Assembly (NCBI RefSeq): GCF_003105115.1
Contig: NZ_QETH01000007.1
Span: forward strand, 51,915-115,914
Length of the DNA: 64,000 nt
Direction of reading: 5' to 3'
From: Flavobacterium sp. HTF
GTDB lineage: Bacteria; Bacteroidota; Bacteroidia; Flavobacteriales; Flavobacteriaceae
The notes beneath the pieces were generated by a model that was not told the origin of the DNA, ran no database searches, and worked only from the letters and a program-made list of their open reading frames with translations. The position numbers were made by a program, and so were the translations under genes. Positions 37,108 through 45,188 of the stretch are shown here, piece by piece (positions within the stretch are counted from its first letter, which is position 1; each line of letters starts with the position of its first letter).

Positions 37108-38958
37108 ATGAAAACTTCCAAAAAAGGATTAACTACCGGTGCTTCACAAAGCACCGGTAATAATCAAATTATACTTTCTAAAAGTATTGCAATCACCAGA
37201 AAAGCATTGCTATTGGTATTGTTTCTGGCAACAGCTTTTGTAAATGCACAACAAAAAGCAGATGTGATCATTTATAATGGCAAAATTGCAACAATGCAAA
37301 AACAGGGCGAATTTGCGCAGGCGATTGCCATGAAAGACGGAATTATCCTGGACACGGGAACCGAAAAAAACATTCTGGCTTCTTATAAATCAGCTGAAAC
37401 AAAACTGATAGACGCCAAAGGAAAAACGGTAATTCCGGGGCTAAATGACAGCCACATGCACGTCATTCGCGAAGGATTAAATTACAATTCTGAATTGCGA
37501 TGGGATGGCGTAAAAACCTTAAAACGTGCGATGGAAATGCTGAAAGAACAAGCCGCAAGAACTCCCGACGGCGTCTGGATCAAAGTAATTGGCGGCTGGA
37601 ACGAATTTCAGTTTGAAGAAAAAAGACAGCCTACAATTGAAGAAATCAATGCCGCTGTTCCTGACAAACCTGTATTTATCACTTATTTATACGGAAAAGC
37701 TTTCCTGAACAAAAAAGGAATTGAGGTTTTGGGCTATACCAAAGACACCAAATACGAAGGAAGTCTTCTGGAACAGGATTCTAAAGGGAACCTTACGGGT
37801 CTGATGTATGCCAAAGAAACGCCAAAAGCCATTTACACTACTTTGGGACTAACAACAAAACTGACTCCCGAAGAAAGAATCAACAGTTCGATACAGTTTA
37901 ATCATGAACTCAACCGTTTTGGACTTACCAGCATTATTGATGCTGCAGGCGGAAGCCAAAACTATCCGGCTGATTATCTTACTTCACTGGATTTAGCAAA
38001 ACAAAACAAATTGAGCCTTCGAATTTCCTATTATCTGTTTGCTCAAAAAAAGGGAACAGAATTGCTAGACTACGAAAAATGGGTTGCCGAAACCCAAATC
38101 AATAAAAACGATAACCTGATGGTCGCCAACGGTTATGTCGAAGAAGGCGCCGGAGAAAATATCGTAGCATCGGCGGCAGATTTTGAAAATTTTCTGGAAC
38201 CCAGAATTGTTTTGTCTGATGAAATGGAAAAAGACCTGGAACCAATCATCAGACTATTGGCCAAAAACAAATGGCCGTTTCGCCTGCATGCGACTTACGG
38301 AGAATCTATTGACAGAATGCTGAATGTATTCGAAAAAGTAAACAAAGAAATTCCGTTTAACGGTCTGCGCTGGTTTTTTGACCACGCAGAAACAATTACA
38401 CCTTCAGAACTGGAACGCGTTAAGAAATTAGGCGGAGGTGTTGCCGTGCAATTCCGAATGTATTATCAGGGAGAACTGTACAATAAACTGTACGGAAGTC
38501 CAAAAACACAGCTTCCTCCGATCAAAAAAATGCTCGAAATGGGAATTCCTGTCGGAGCCGGAACAGATGCAACGCGTATTTCGACCTATAATCCGTGGAT
38601 GTCGCTGCATTGGCTTCTTACAGGCAAAACGATTGGCGGCATGCAGTTCTGGCCAAAAGATCAAATATTGGACAAATTCACCGCTTTACAGTTGTATACC
38701 AACGGAAGTGCCTGGTTTTCCGGCGAAGAAAAAGAAAAGGGAAAACTCATCAAAGGAATGTATGCCGATATGGCGATTTTATCTGACGATTATTTTTCGG
38801 CTAAACCGGATGATGTCCGAAAAATTGAATCGGTACTGACTATTGTAAACGGCAAAATTGTTTACGCTTCGGCGGAATACAAAGCACTGGATCCGGAAAT
38901 TCCGGCAGTAATTCCGGACTGGTCACCGGTGAAATATTTTGGCGGTTATCAGAAATAA
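37108..38958 (+). CDS. Exported amidohydrolase (YtcJ-like)
   Basis: A 616-residue protein. An unusual ~30-residue N-terminal stretch precedes a signal peptide (ALLLVLFLATAFVNAQ). The composite amidohydrolase domain starts with ADVIIYNGKIATM, and metal ligands are in LNDSHMHVIREG. PFRLHATYGESID and FDHAETITPSE supply further His/Asp, and the late VGAGTDATRISTYNPWMSLHWLLTG is typical of YtcJ-type proteins. The C-terminal strand KGMYADMAILSDDYF closes the beta-sandwich. Such enzymes hydrolyse N-acyl or formyl bonds, but few members have known substrates. Its position between hydrolases suggests one pathway. A 10-bp hairpin lies in the first codons. Confidence 0.87.
   Translation: MKTSKKGLTTGASQSTGNNQIILSKSIAITRKALLLVLFLATAFVNAQQKADVIIYNGKIATMQKQGEFAQAIAMKDGIILDTGTEKNILASYKSAETKLIDAKGKTVIPGLNDSHMHVIREGLNYNSELRWDGVKTLKRAMEMLKEQAARTPDGVWIKVIGGWNEFQFEEKRQPTIEEINAAVPDKPVFITYLYGKAFLNKKGIEVLGYTKDTKYEGSLLEQDSKGNLTGLMYAKETPKAIYTTLGLTTKLTPEERINSSIQFNHELNRFGLTSIIDAAGGSQNYPADYLTSLDLAKQNKLSLRISYYLFAQKKGTELLDYEKWVAETQINKNDNLMVANGYVEEGAGENIVASAADFENFLEPRIVLSDEMEKDLEPIIRLLAKNKWPFRLHATYGESIDRMLNVFEKVNKEIPFNGLRWFFDHAETITPSELERVKKLGGGVAVQFRMYYQGELYNKLYGSPKTQLPPIKKMLEMGIPVGAGTDATRISTYNPWMSLHWLLTGKTIGGMQFWPKDQILDKFTALQLYTNGSAWFSGEEKEKGKLIKGMYADMAILSDDYFSAKPDDVRKIESVLTIVNGKIVYASAEYKALDPEIPAVIPDWSPVKYFGGYQK
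37135..37158 (+). repeat. Perfect hairpin in the 5' end of the amidohydrolase reading frame
   Basis: ACCGGTGCTT (37135-37144), loop CACA, AAGCACCGGT (37149-37158). It starts 28 nt inside the annotated frame, in the odd N-terminal extension. It may limit translation or reflect a wrongly placed start, though no better start codon is seen before the signal peptide. Confidence 0.6.
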
Positions 38959-38964
38959 TGGCAT

Positions 38965-39017
38965 GCAGATTTTACGGATTCGCTTTCGCGAAGACGCAGA
39001 TTTAAACGGATTTTTTT
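38965..39017. repeat. Direct repeats flanking a GC hairpin
   Basis: GCAGATTTTACGGATT and GCAGATTTAAACGGATT flank CGCTTTCGCG, followed by a T run. It lies just after the amidohydrolase stop at 38958 and may act as a terminator or be a dispersed intergenic repeat. Confidence 0.6.
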
Positions 39018-39063
39018 AGCTCTGGTTTGAGATGATTTCAAAAAAGCAATTTCTCTCCCTTTA

Positions 39064-39129
39064 GCCCTGATCGAAGCGGCATCCTTTGTTTTTTTTCTTT
39101 AAAAAAGCAAAGATATAGCGAAGAGCAGG
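39064..39129. repeat. Long imperfect inverted repeat, probable dispersed intergenic element
   Basis: Left arm 39064-39088 (from GCCCTGATCGAAGCGG to ATCCTTTG) and right arm 39108-39129 (from CAAAGATATAGCG to GAGCAGG) pair imperfectly around a T/A-rich loop. It lies between the amidohydrolase and the MBL-fold gene. Elements of this style recur in Flavobacterium intergenic regions as far as recalled; that was not checked here. Confidence 0.5.
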
Positions 39130-39198
39130 AACCATGAATCCAACAATGCCAAATGTCTTTGCTTCCAAAAAAATTAAACATTGATAAAAATATTCAAA

Positions 39199-40221
39199 AT
39201 GAAAAATTATAAATCCATACTACTTACAGTACTTTTTGCTGTCGTTTTTCTTTCGGCGCAAAATACATATGCACAATTCCCTTTGCCTCCTGAAGTTCCG
39301 ATCTGGGATGCAAATAAAGTACAACTGAAATTGCATAAAATCTCTGATAACGTCTACGCAGTTTCACCTTCGACAACCGAAACCGAAACGACAAAAGGAA
39401 TTCCGCAGGCTACTTCGGCGGGCTTTATTGTTGGGGACAAAGGCGTATTATTAATCGAAACGATGCTGAGTAAAAGGCTGTACGACCAATTGTATAAACT
39501 GATTCGCTCCGTAACTCCAAAACCAATTATTTATGCAGTAAATACAAGCGACCACGGCGATCATTGCTTCGGGAATTATTTATTGCCAAAAGAAACGATC
39601 CTGATTCAGAACGAATTCTGCAAAGAAAACCTGGCTAAGAACTACGACAATATCAAACAATTTATGATTATGCTTTTTGGAAAAGACCGCGGGATTGAGC
39701 AAAGTGTGTATCGTCCCGCAGATCTTACAATTGCTTTAAATCAAAGTATAAAAATCGATTTGGGCGGCAGAAAAATTGTTGAAATCATCAATACGGGAAC
39801 AGCACAGTCTCCAGCCGATTTGTTTGTTTTCCTGAAAGATTCAGACAAAAATGTATTATGGGCAGGAAACCCTTTTATTGCTGAAAGCCCGGCAATTCCG
39901 TGGCTGTTTGATGGTTACTTTTTAGAACCCGTGCGCAACCTGCAGAAAATATATGACATGGTTGGGGATAATGATGTGGTGGTGCCCGGTCACGGCCGAA
40001 TTACAAACAAAAAAGGCATCAAATACACGATTGATTATGTAAATGCCCTGAAGCAAAATGTAGAAAATGCAGTTAAAAAAGGTGAAACATTAGATCAGGT
40101 AAAAGCTTCGGTAACGATGAAAGAGTTTGATAAAGGATATGTGCTTTTTAACTGGCTTCATTACAATTTCAATATTCCGAATGCTTATAACGATATTAAG
40201 AAAAACAGTTTAGGCAAATAG
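39199..40221 (+). CDS. Exported metallo-beta-lactamase-fold protein with atypical metal ligands
   Basis: About 340 residues from ATG 39199; an in-frame TTG at 39181 is unlikely. The signal peptide ends NTYAQ. The fold follows the MBL pattern (GFIVGDKGVLLIETML, YAVNTSDHGDHCFGN, VVVPGHGRIT). Several usual ligands are replaced: the first His of HxHxDH is Ser (SDHGDH), the third-motif His is Gln (GTAQSPADLF) and the bridging Asp is Asn (WAGNPF). One metal or none may be bound. Conserved PAIPWLFDG suggests a distinct subfamily. The porin gene follows 2 bp after the stop, so the two are co-transcribed. Confidence 0.85.
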   Translation: MKNYKSILLTVLFAVVFLSAQNTYAQFPLPPEVPIWDANKVQLKLHKISDNVYAVSPSTTETETTKGIPQATSAGFIVGDKGVLLIETMLSKRLYDQLYKLIRSVTPKPIIYAVNTSDHGDHCFGNYLLPKETILIQNEFCKENLAKNYDNIKQFMIMLFGKDRGIEQSVYRPADLTIALNQSIKIDLGGRKIVEIINTGTAQSPADLFVFLKDSDKNVLWAGNPFIAESPAIPWLFDGYFLEPVRNLQKIYDMVGDNDVVVPGHGRITNKKGIKYTIDYVNALKQNVENAVKKGETLDQVKASVTMKEFDKGYVLFNWLHYNFNIPNAYNDIKKNSLGK

Positions 40222-40223
40222 CC

Positions 40224-41591
40224 ATGAAAAAATTTATTCTTTTATTTATCAGCTGTTTCGGGCTTCATGCGCAATCGTATCCGGATTTTAAACCCATGCG
40301 TTTTGATGAAAACTATTCGGTTTTACGGCAGGACACGACCAAAAACAGCTGGTACAAAAGCATGAAATACATGCCTCTCTCTTCTTCCGGCGAAACTTAT
40401 CTGAGTTTTGGCGGCGAAGTGCGGTACCAGTATTTTTATGCCAAAAATGAAAAATGGGGCGATGATCCTGTAGATAATGATGGTTACATCCTAAACCGAC
40501 TTTTGCTTCATACTGATTTTCATGCAGGCAAATACTTTCGTGCTTTTGTGCAATTACAAAGCAGCAATGCGAGCGGAAGAATCGATCCGAGTCCGGTAGA
40601 CAGCAACCCGCTGGAAGTACATCAGGGTTTTATTGATATTAACCTGCTGACGGACAAAAACCGCCAGTTATTGTTCAGGGCCGGAAGACAGGAATTGAGT
40701 TACGGTTCACAGCGTTTGGTAGCGGTGCGTGACGGGCCAAACAATCGCCAGTCTTTTGATGGTGTAAAAGCGATTGCAGCATTTGGTAATTATCGCGCTG
40801 ATTTATTCTACAGCCATTACGTTGTAGCGCAGGATGGCATTTTTGACGATTATTCCAACCAAAAAAGACAATTCTGGGGAAGTTATTTTGTAATCAATAA
40901 AATTCCGGCGATTAAAAACATCGATTTTTATTATTTGGGATACGAAAGAGCCAATGCAAATTTTGATGATGCCAGCGGAAAAGAGCTCCGTCATTCTTTG
41001 GGAACCCGTATTTGGGGGAAATATGATAACTGGCGCTATGATGCCGAAGCCGTTTACCAGTTTGGAGATGTCGATTCTAAAGATATTAAAGCCTGGACCG
41101 TTTCGTTAAACACAGGCTACAGGATTACTTCTGTACCGCTGCATCCCGAAATTGGCTTTAAGGTAGAAGTGATAAGCGGAGATAAAACAAGTGGTGATAA
41201 TGAATTGGGGACATTTAATCCTTTATTTCCGCGAGGCGCTTACTTCGGTCTGGCTTCTGTCATTGGACCGTCAAATCTGGTAGATTTTCATCCGTCACTA
41301 AGTCTTGAACTTGCCAGAAACCTGGAATGGGTAATTGATTATGATCTATTTTGGAGATACAGCAGTGAGGACGGAATCTACGGCCCGAACACGGCCATGA
41401 TTTATCCCGGAAATGCGACCGACGAAAAAGAAATTGGTAAACAGCTGGAAAGCGAAATCGTATATCAGCTCAATCAATACTTATATTTTCGCGTTGAAGC
41501 AACCTGGTTTCAGGCAGGAGATTTTTTAAAAGCATCGGGTGCCGGTAAGAATATGTTTTTTACGGGAGTTACGATGCAGGTTAAATTTTAA
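40224..41591 (+). CDS. Outer-membrane porin of the alginate-export (AlgE-like) family
   Basis: A 455-residue protein with a signal peptide ending LHAQS. The body is a string of amphipathic beta strands with aromatic girdles, and the start has FGGEVRYQYFYAKNE, RAGRQELSYGSQRLVAVRDGPNNRQSFDGV and the terminal strand FTGVTMQVKF, all typical of the alginate_exp porin family. It would allow passage of small polar or aromatic molecules. It is the last gene of the hydrolase/amidohydrolase/MBL run, which points to uptake of the compound that those enzymes degrade. It is not a TonB-dependent transporter. Confidence 0.85.
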   Translation: MKKFILLFISCFGLHAQSYPDFKPMRFDENYSVLRQDTTKNSWYKSMKYMPLSSSGETYLSFGGEVRYQYFYAKNEKWGDDPVDNDGYILNRLLLHTDFHAGKYFRAFVQLQSSNASGRIDPSPVDSNPLEVHQGFIDINLLTDKNRQLLFRAGRQELSYGSQRLVAVRDGPNNRQSFDGVKAIAAFGNYRADLFYSHYVVAQDGIFDDYSNQKRQFWGSYFVINKIPAIKNIDFYYLGYERANANFDDASGKELRHSLGTRIWGKYDNWRYDAEAVYQFGDVDSKDIKAWTVSLNTGYRITSVPLHPEIGFKVEVISGDKTSGDNELGTFNPLFPRGAYFGLASVIGPSNLVDFHPSLSLELARNLEWVIDYDLFWRYSSEDGIYGPNTAMIYPGNATDEKEIGKQLESEIVYQLNQYLYFRVEATWFQAGDFLKASGAGKNMFFTGVTMQVKF

Positions 41592-41607
41592 TTCAAATAT
41601 TTTAAAT

Positions 41608-41650
41608 TAAAAATGGAGAAAGGATTTCATTATTCTTTCTCCATTTTGTT
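41608..41650. terminator. Bidirectional terminator
   Basis: AAATGGAGAAAG and CTTTCTCCATTT pair perfectly around a 12-nt loop, with A/T runs on both sides. It ends the porin operon and the convergent cytochrome gene. Confidence 0.9.
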
Positions 41651-41681
41651 TTATTTCTAACAAATCACCGGAATCGGGTCT

Positions 41682-42122
41682 TTAATAAGCAGGTTCCCTG
41701 TTTGTGTACTCAAAAAGATATTTTATATCTAATGAATCCAGGATTTCTCTTGATATATGTCTATGATAATCAATTCCAAACTTTTCAAACTTCGTGGTGT
41801 CAATTTTAGATTTTCTATCGACTATCCATTTCACATACGTGATGGAATCCATATTTCGTAAAGCAGGACCGGTTGATCTCGCATCCAGTTTATGGCAGGC
41901 CGCGCAAACACTATTAAACGCATCTTTTCCTTCAACCGCATGTGGGAATGCCTGTGTTCCGCAGAAATATTCCGGAACCGGTATCCGGCAAACAAATTGC
42001 TGGGGTTTGTTATTGATGTATATAAAATAAAAGACAAGCATTGTAAAAACCAAAAATCCTGTACTGTACAATAAGATGGTTCTAATTCTTTTTTTGAGGT
42101 TTATATTGTTTTTATCAGGCAT
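41682..42122 (-). CDS. Membrane-anchored c-type cytochrome
   Basis: A 146-residue protein. A basic N-terminus and a transmembrane helix (TILLYSTGFLVFTMLVFYFIY, ~16-36) anchor a small periplasmic domain. Haem is attached at CAACHKLDARSTGPAL (Cys-X-X-Cys-His, ~residues 74-78). The likely distal Met is in LRNMDS or is replaced. It is a monohaem class I cytochrome. Two further Cys near the N-terminus of the periplasmic part (QFVCRIPVPEYFCG) may form a disulfide. The electron partner is not evident from neighbours. It is convergent with the porin operon. Confidence 0.85.
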   Translation of the reverse strand: MPDKNNINLKKRIRTILLYSTGFLVFTMLVFYFIYINNKPQQFVCRIPVPEYFCGTQAFPHAVEGKDAFNSVCAACHKLDARSTGPALRNMDSITYVKWIVDRKSKIDTTKFEKFGIDYHRHISREILDSLDIKYLFEYTNREPAY

Positions 42123-42266
42123 CGGGAATTGGTATTTCTTTACGAAGGAAAGGTAATCTTTAAAACAAACTTAACAAATAAAACACCCGAATTATAAAAC
42201 AAAAAAAGGAAGAATTTGGAACAGATTTGTTTGCTGATGTTATAATATAATATTTGCGAATTAGAT

Positions 42267-42294
42267 TTGGAAACGTTTAATTATTATAATTTTG
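42267..42294 (+). promoter_or_regulatory. Promoter of the GNAT gene
   Basis: TTG (42267-42269), 17-nt spacer, TAATTTTG (42287-42294): a good fit to the Bacteroidota -33/-7 consensus. Predicted start of transcription near 42300, ~20 bp before the TTG start codon. Confidence 0.65.
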
Positions 42295-42322
42295 TACTCA
42301 CAAACCTTAATAAAAACTTCAA

Positions 42323-42835
42323 TTGGTTACTATCAAAAAATGTGAGGCAAACGACCTCGATTTATTACACAAAATCGCGATACAATCTTACAACGATACT
42401 TATCAGTATCTTTGGAAAGATGGCGGAACTTCTTACTTAGAAAAATTTTATCAGAAAGAGACTTTCAGAGAAGAACTTTCTGCAACCGACATTCATTATT
42501 ATCTGGTATACGACAACGACATTGCGGCAGGATTCTTTAAAATAAAAGAGAATGGCGTTGCTTCTTATCCTGCCTCTGAATGCATGGAACTGGATAAACT
42601 TTATCTTCTGAAAGAACATATCGGCAAAGGAATTGGCAAAGTTATAATGAATTTTATCGTTTCGCTGACTCAGGAAAAAAATCGTTCCGTACTTTGGTTA
42701 AAAGTGATGGACAGCAGTCCGGCACTATTTGCTTACGAAAAAGCCGGGTTTGTACAAATCGAAATAAACCAGCTTGTTTATCCGCATATAGTAGAAAAAT
42801 ATGCCACAATAATTACTATGGTGCGAAAGGTTTAA
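42323..42835 (+). CDS. GNAT family N-acetyltransferase
   Basis: A 170-residue cytosolic enzyme. The start is TTG at 42323 (MVTIKKCEANDLDLLHKIA); no upstream or nearby ATG fits, and a promoter lies just before. The GNAT core is clear: ECMELDKLYLLKEHIGKGIGKVIMNF holds the acetyl-CoA-binding (Q/R)xxGxG/A segment, and the later ALFAYEKAGF is the usual motif B. It transfers an acetyl group to an amine; the acceptor is unknown. The stop overlaps the stop of the convergent DNA glycosylase by 4 bp. Confidence 0.85.
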   Translation: MVTIKKCEANDLDLLHKIAIQSYNDTYQYLWKDGGTSYLEKFYQKETFREELSATDIHYYLVYDNDIAAGFFKIKENGVASYPASECMELDKLYLLKEHIGKGIGKVIMNFIVSLTQEKNRSVLWLKVMDSSPALFAYEKAGFVQIEINQLVYPHIVEKYATIITMVRKV

Positions 42836-43437
42836 AATTTATTCGGTTTGCTCACATATTTATTCCCTTTTACAAAAAAACGCCACGGCAGCAGCGCATG
42901 CTCTTCTGCATAAGCAATACCCACACGAGGCACTTCGGCAATAGCTTGGGGAGCATATCTGATTGTATGATCTTCGATCCAGATTTCCTCACCATCCAGG
43001 TCTTTTGTATTTAAGGAAATGGTGATTCCCAACGCTTTTGCTGCAGAACCCGGGCCCGATGAGATTGCTGCTTTTTCAGCCGACATATTTCTTCTGCGTT
43101 CCATGATTTCTTTTCCTTCCAAAGGTTCAACTGCCCTTATCAGAATGGCGTGGGGTTCGTTTTCTACAGAAGTTACAACGTTGAACATATAATGAATGCC
43201 GTAACATAAATAAACATAAGAAACGCCTCCCCGGCTATACATAATTTCGGTCCGGTTGGTTCGTCGGTTGCCGTACGCATGAGAAGCTTTATCGCTGATG
43301 CCATAATAAGCTTCGGTTTCTACAATTATTCCGGCGGTTATTTCTCCGTTTATTTGTGTATAAAGGACTTTTCCCAAAAGGTCTTTGGCTAAAAAAAAGA
43401 CGTCGGGATTGAGATAATAAGAGTATGGTAATTTCAA
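42832..43437 (-). CDS. DNA-3-methyladenine glycosylase (AAG/MPG family)
   Basis: A 201-residue cytosolic protein of the alkyladenine-DNA-glycosylase fold: LAKDLLGKVLY, then GIIVETEAYYGISDKASHAYG with the catalytic Glu, TEIMYSRGGVSYVYLCYGIHYMFNVVT, and LIRAVEPLEG. It removes alkylated or deaminated purines in base-excision repair. Its length is normal. It shares its last 4 bp with the convergent GNAT gene. Confidence 0.93.
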   Translation of the reverse strand: MKLPYSYYLNPDVFFLAKDLLGKVLYTQINGEITAGIIVETEAYYGISDKASHAYGNRRTNRTEIMYSRGGVSYVYLCYGIHYMFNVVTSVENEPHAILIRAVEPLEGKEIMERRRNMSAEKAAISSGPGSAAKALGITISLNTKDLDGEEIWIEDHTIRYAPQAIAEVPRVGIAYAEEHALLPWRFFVKGNKYVSKPNKF

Positions 43438-43558
43438 ATCGGGTAATTTTTTATGAACAGATACTCAAATTTACAATTTAATTTTCCTTTAAAACCTTCT
43501 GGTAGTGCTGTAAATACTGCAAAAATGTAATTTCATTGAAAATAATTTCAGTTCTATA

Positions 43559-43574
43559 AATACCAATCGGTATT
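43559..43574 (+). promoter_or_regulatory. TetR operator upstream of the tetR-type gene
   Basis: AATACCAATCGGTATT: 6-bp arms AATACC/GGTATT around a 4-bp centre. It lies just upstream of the -7 element at 43581-43588, where a -33 box would be. The reverse complement of its core is found at 44213-44226. Confidence 0.75.
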
Positions 43575-43580
43575 AATTAT

Positions 43581-43588
43581 TATATTTG
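43581..43588 (+). promoter_or_regulatory. -7 promoter element (TATATTTG) of the tetR-type gene
   Basis: TATATTTG matches TAnnTTTG and lies 25 bp before the start at 43613. The operator covers the upstream part of the promoter, which implies autorepression. Confidence 0.6.
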
Positions 43589-43612
43589 TTTTAATCTTTT
43601 TAAAACTACAGC

Positions 43613-44194
43613 ATGAATACGTCCGAATTTATTTTAGATAAAGTAGCTCCGATTTTTAACAAACAAGGATACATTGGTACCAGCTTAAGCGATATTACCA
43701 ATGCAACGGGACTGACTAAGGGCGCTATTTACTGCAATTTTACCAATAAGGAAGATTTAGCTTTAAAAGCATTTCAGTTAAATATCAATCTGGCCATTAC
43801 ACCTCTATTTCATGAAGTGGCTGCCACCAAAGGGAGCATCAACAAACTTAATGCTATAACAAAATACCAGCGAAGCTATTATGATCTGGTAAAAGAAATT
43901 GGCGGATGTCCGATGTTAAGAGCCGGAGTCGATACCAAATTTATCAATCCATTATTATTTAAGGCTGCACAGCAATTATCCCAAAAATTTACCATCGGCC
44001 TGACGAATATTATCAGTGACGGAATTACGAATAAGGAAATCAAACAGGATGTTGATGCAGTTAAACAGGCCAAAATAATCCTATCCCTGATCGAAGGGAG
44101 TTCACTGTTGGCTTTTACCCATAACGATCCATCCTATATTTTATCATGTATGGACTTGATTGATGACGTCATAATCCCTGATATTAGGGAGTAA
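43613..44194 (+). CDS. TetR/AcrR family transcriptional regulator
   Basis: A 193-residue protein. The N-terminal helix-turn-helix is standard: APIFNKQGYIGTSLSDITNATGLTKGAIYCNFTNKEDLALKAF. The C-terminal ligand domain resembles the TetR_C type of AcrR-like repressors (YYDLVKEIGGCPMLRAGVDTK). Operator copies are found upstream of this gene and again in the 53-bp gap before the thioesterase gene, so it most likely represses itself and that gene. The ligand is unknown; an acyl-CoA or fatty acid would fit the neighbour. Confidence 0.9.
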   Translation: MNTSEFILDKVAPIFNKQGYIGTSLSDITNATGLTKGAIYCNFTNKEDLALKAFQLNINLAITPLFHEVAATKGSINKLNAITKYQRSYYDLVKEIGGCPMLRAGVDTKFINPLLFKAAQQLSQKFTIGLTNIISDGITNKEIKQDVDAVKQAKIILSLIEGSSLLAFTHNDPSYILSCMDLIDDVIIPDIRE

Positions 44195-44212
44195 AAAAAT
44201 TTAATTTTTAAG

Positions 44213-44226
44213 ATACCGATTGGTAT
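44213..44226 (+). promoter_or_regulatory. TetR operator upstream of the thioesterase gene
   Basis: ATACCGATTGGTAT is the exact reverse complement of the core of the operator at 43559-43574 (arms ATACC/GGTAT, 4-bp centre). It lies 22 bp before the thioesterase start. Confidence 0.75.
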
Positions 44227-44247
44227 TTGATTTAATATATTAGAAAA

Positions 44248-44739
44248 ATGGAAAAAGTACTCAAAACAAAAAGAAAAATCAGGTTTCAGGATTGCGATCC
44301 TTTTAATCATTTGAACAACTCAAAGTATCTGGAATATTTCCTGAATGCACGTGAAGACCAAATTGCAGAAAATTATGGTCTTGATATATTTGAATACATG
44401 AAGAAAACTGGATTAAGCTGGGTGGTGGCCTCAAATCAGATCAGTTATATAAAACCTGCTTTTACGATGGAAACTGTTCTAATTGAATCGCAACTGATCA
44501 AATATACCGACAACGTTCTGCTGGTTGAAATGAAAATGTGGAATCAGGATCAAACGGAGCTAAAGGCTGTTTTATGGATAAAGTTCATTCAGTACAATAT
44601 CCAGACAAAAAAAGCCGCAAGTCATTCTGAGGATTTAATGAAACTGTTTGAATCGGTTGTCTTACCCATCGATCAGTCTGTTTTTGAAAACAGAACTATT
44701 GAAATTATTCAGGAATTAAAAGCTATGGCGAAAGTGTAG
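44248..44739 (+). CDS. Acyl-CoA thioesterase (hotdog fold, 4HBT family)
   Basis: A 163-residue cytosolic protein. The N-terminal KRKIRFQDCDPFNHLNNSKY is the 4-hydroxybenzoyl-CoA-thioesterase signature with the catalytic Asp (DCDPFNHLNN). The hotdog helix (YLEYFLNAREDQIAENYG) and strands (VVASNQISYIKPAFTMETV) follow. It hydrolyses an acyl-CoA; the acyl group is not predictable. It lies 53 bp downstream of the TetR gene, with an operator of the same kind in the gap, so expression should be coordinated. Confidence 0.87.
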   Translation: MEKVLKTKRKIRFQDCDPFNHLNNSKYLEYFLNAREDQIAENYGLDIFEYMKKTGLSWVVASNQISYIKPAFTMETVLIESQLIKYTDNVLLVEMKMWNQDQTELKAVLWIKFIQYNIQTKKAASHSEDLMKLFESVVLPIDQSVFENRTIEIIQELKAMAKV

Positions 44740-44840
44740 CAAAACGATAACTTTATTTATTATTTTGGAAAATTTTATTGATGTGTGAATTATATAACTA
44801 TTGCAACTTACACTTATAAAATTATGATTATCAGCAATTT

Positions 44841-44848
44841 TAAATTTG
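44841..44848 (+). promoter_or_regulatory. Possible -7 element (TAAATTTG) of the small acidic protein gene
   Basis: TAAATTTG matches TAnnTTTG and lies 53 bp before the start at 44902. No TTG element is seen at the usual spacing. Confidence 0.35.
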
Positions 44849-44901
44849 TCTCTGCCATAAAAACAGATTAAAAATAAACGTTTAATTTAAAAAAAAATAT
44901 C

Positions 44902-45117
44902 ATGAATTTAGCAGAAACAAATTACCGTTACGAAGACCAGTTTTTTCAGTTTGATCAAATGCAGTATGAAGTTTATAATTTATCTAAAGTGGATCATTCT
45001 ATTTCAGAAAATGCTGAACCTGACTATGGTGAAGATTTAATAAATGAAGAGCCCGATAATGAAGATTTCGACAGCGAAGAACTGAATGATGATGAATTTT
45101 CCGGAGAGGAAGAATAA
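44902..45117 (+). CDS. Small acidic protein, function unknown
   Basis: A 71-residue protein, very acidic in its second half (YGEDLINEEPDNEDFDSEEL, ending SGEEE), with an aromatic first half (YRYEDQFFQFDQMQYEVY). It has no signal peptide, Cys or known domain. It has a possible promoter and a strong terminator of its own, so it is probably a real single-gene transcript. A second small acidic protein occurs at 52840-53064, but the two do not align well. Confidence 0.65.
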   Translation: MNLAETNYRYEDQFFQFDQMQYEVYNLSKVDHSISENAEPDYGEDLINEEPDNEDFDSEELNDDEFSGEEE

Positions 45118-45140
45118 ATCTATTCAGATTCAATACTATT

Positions 45141-45188
45141 CATAAATCATAAAACCATCTTTCAGAAGGTTTTATGATTTATTTTTTT
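45141..45188. terminator. Terminator between the small acidic gene and the convergent S41 peptidase
   Basis: Arms 45143-45155 (AAATCATAAAACC) and 45168-45180 (GGTTTTATGATTT) pair perfectly, followed by a T run on the plus strand. The right arm includes the stop codon of the peptidase gene. Confidence 0.88.

Noticed and set aside
42271..44885. AAACGTTTAATT near 42271 and again near 44878 as a LacI-type operator
   Set aside because: Short, not a full palindrome with conserved flanks, and located in unrelated contexts; likely chance in AT-rich DNA.
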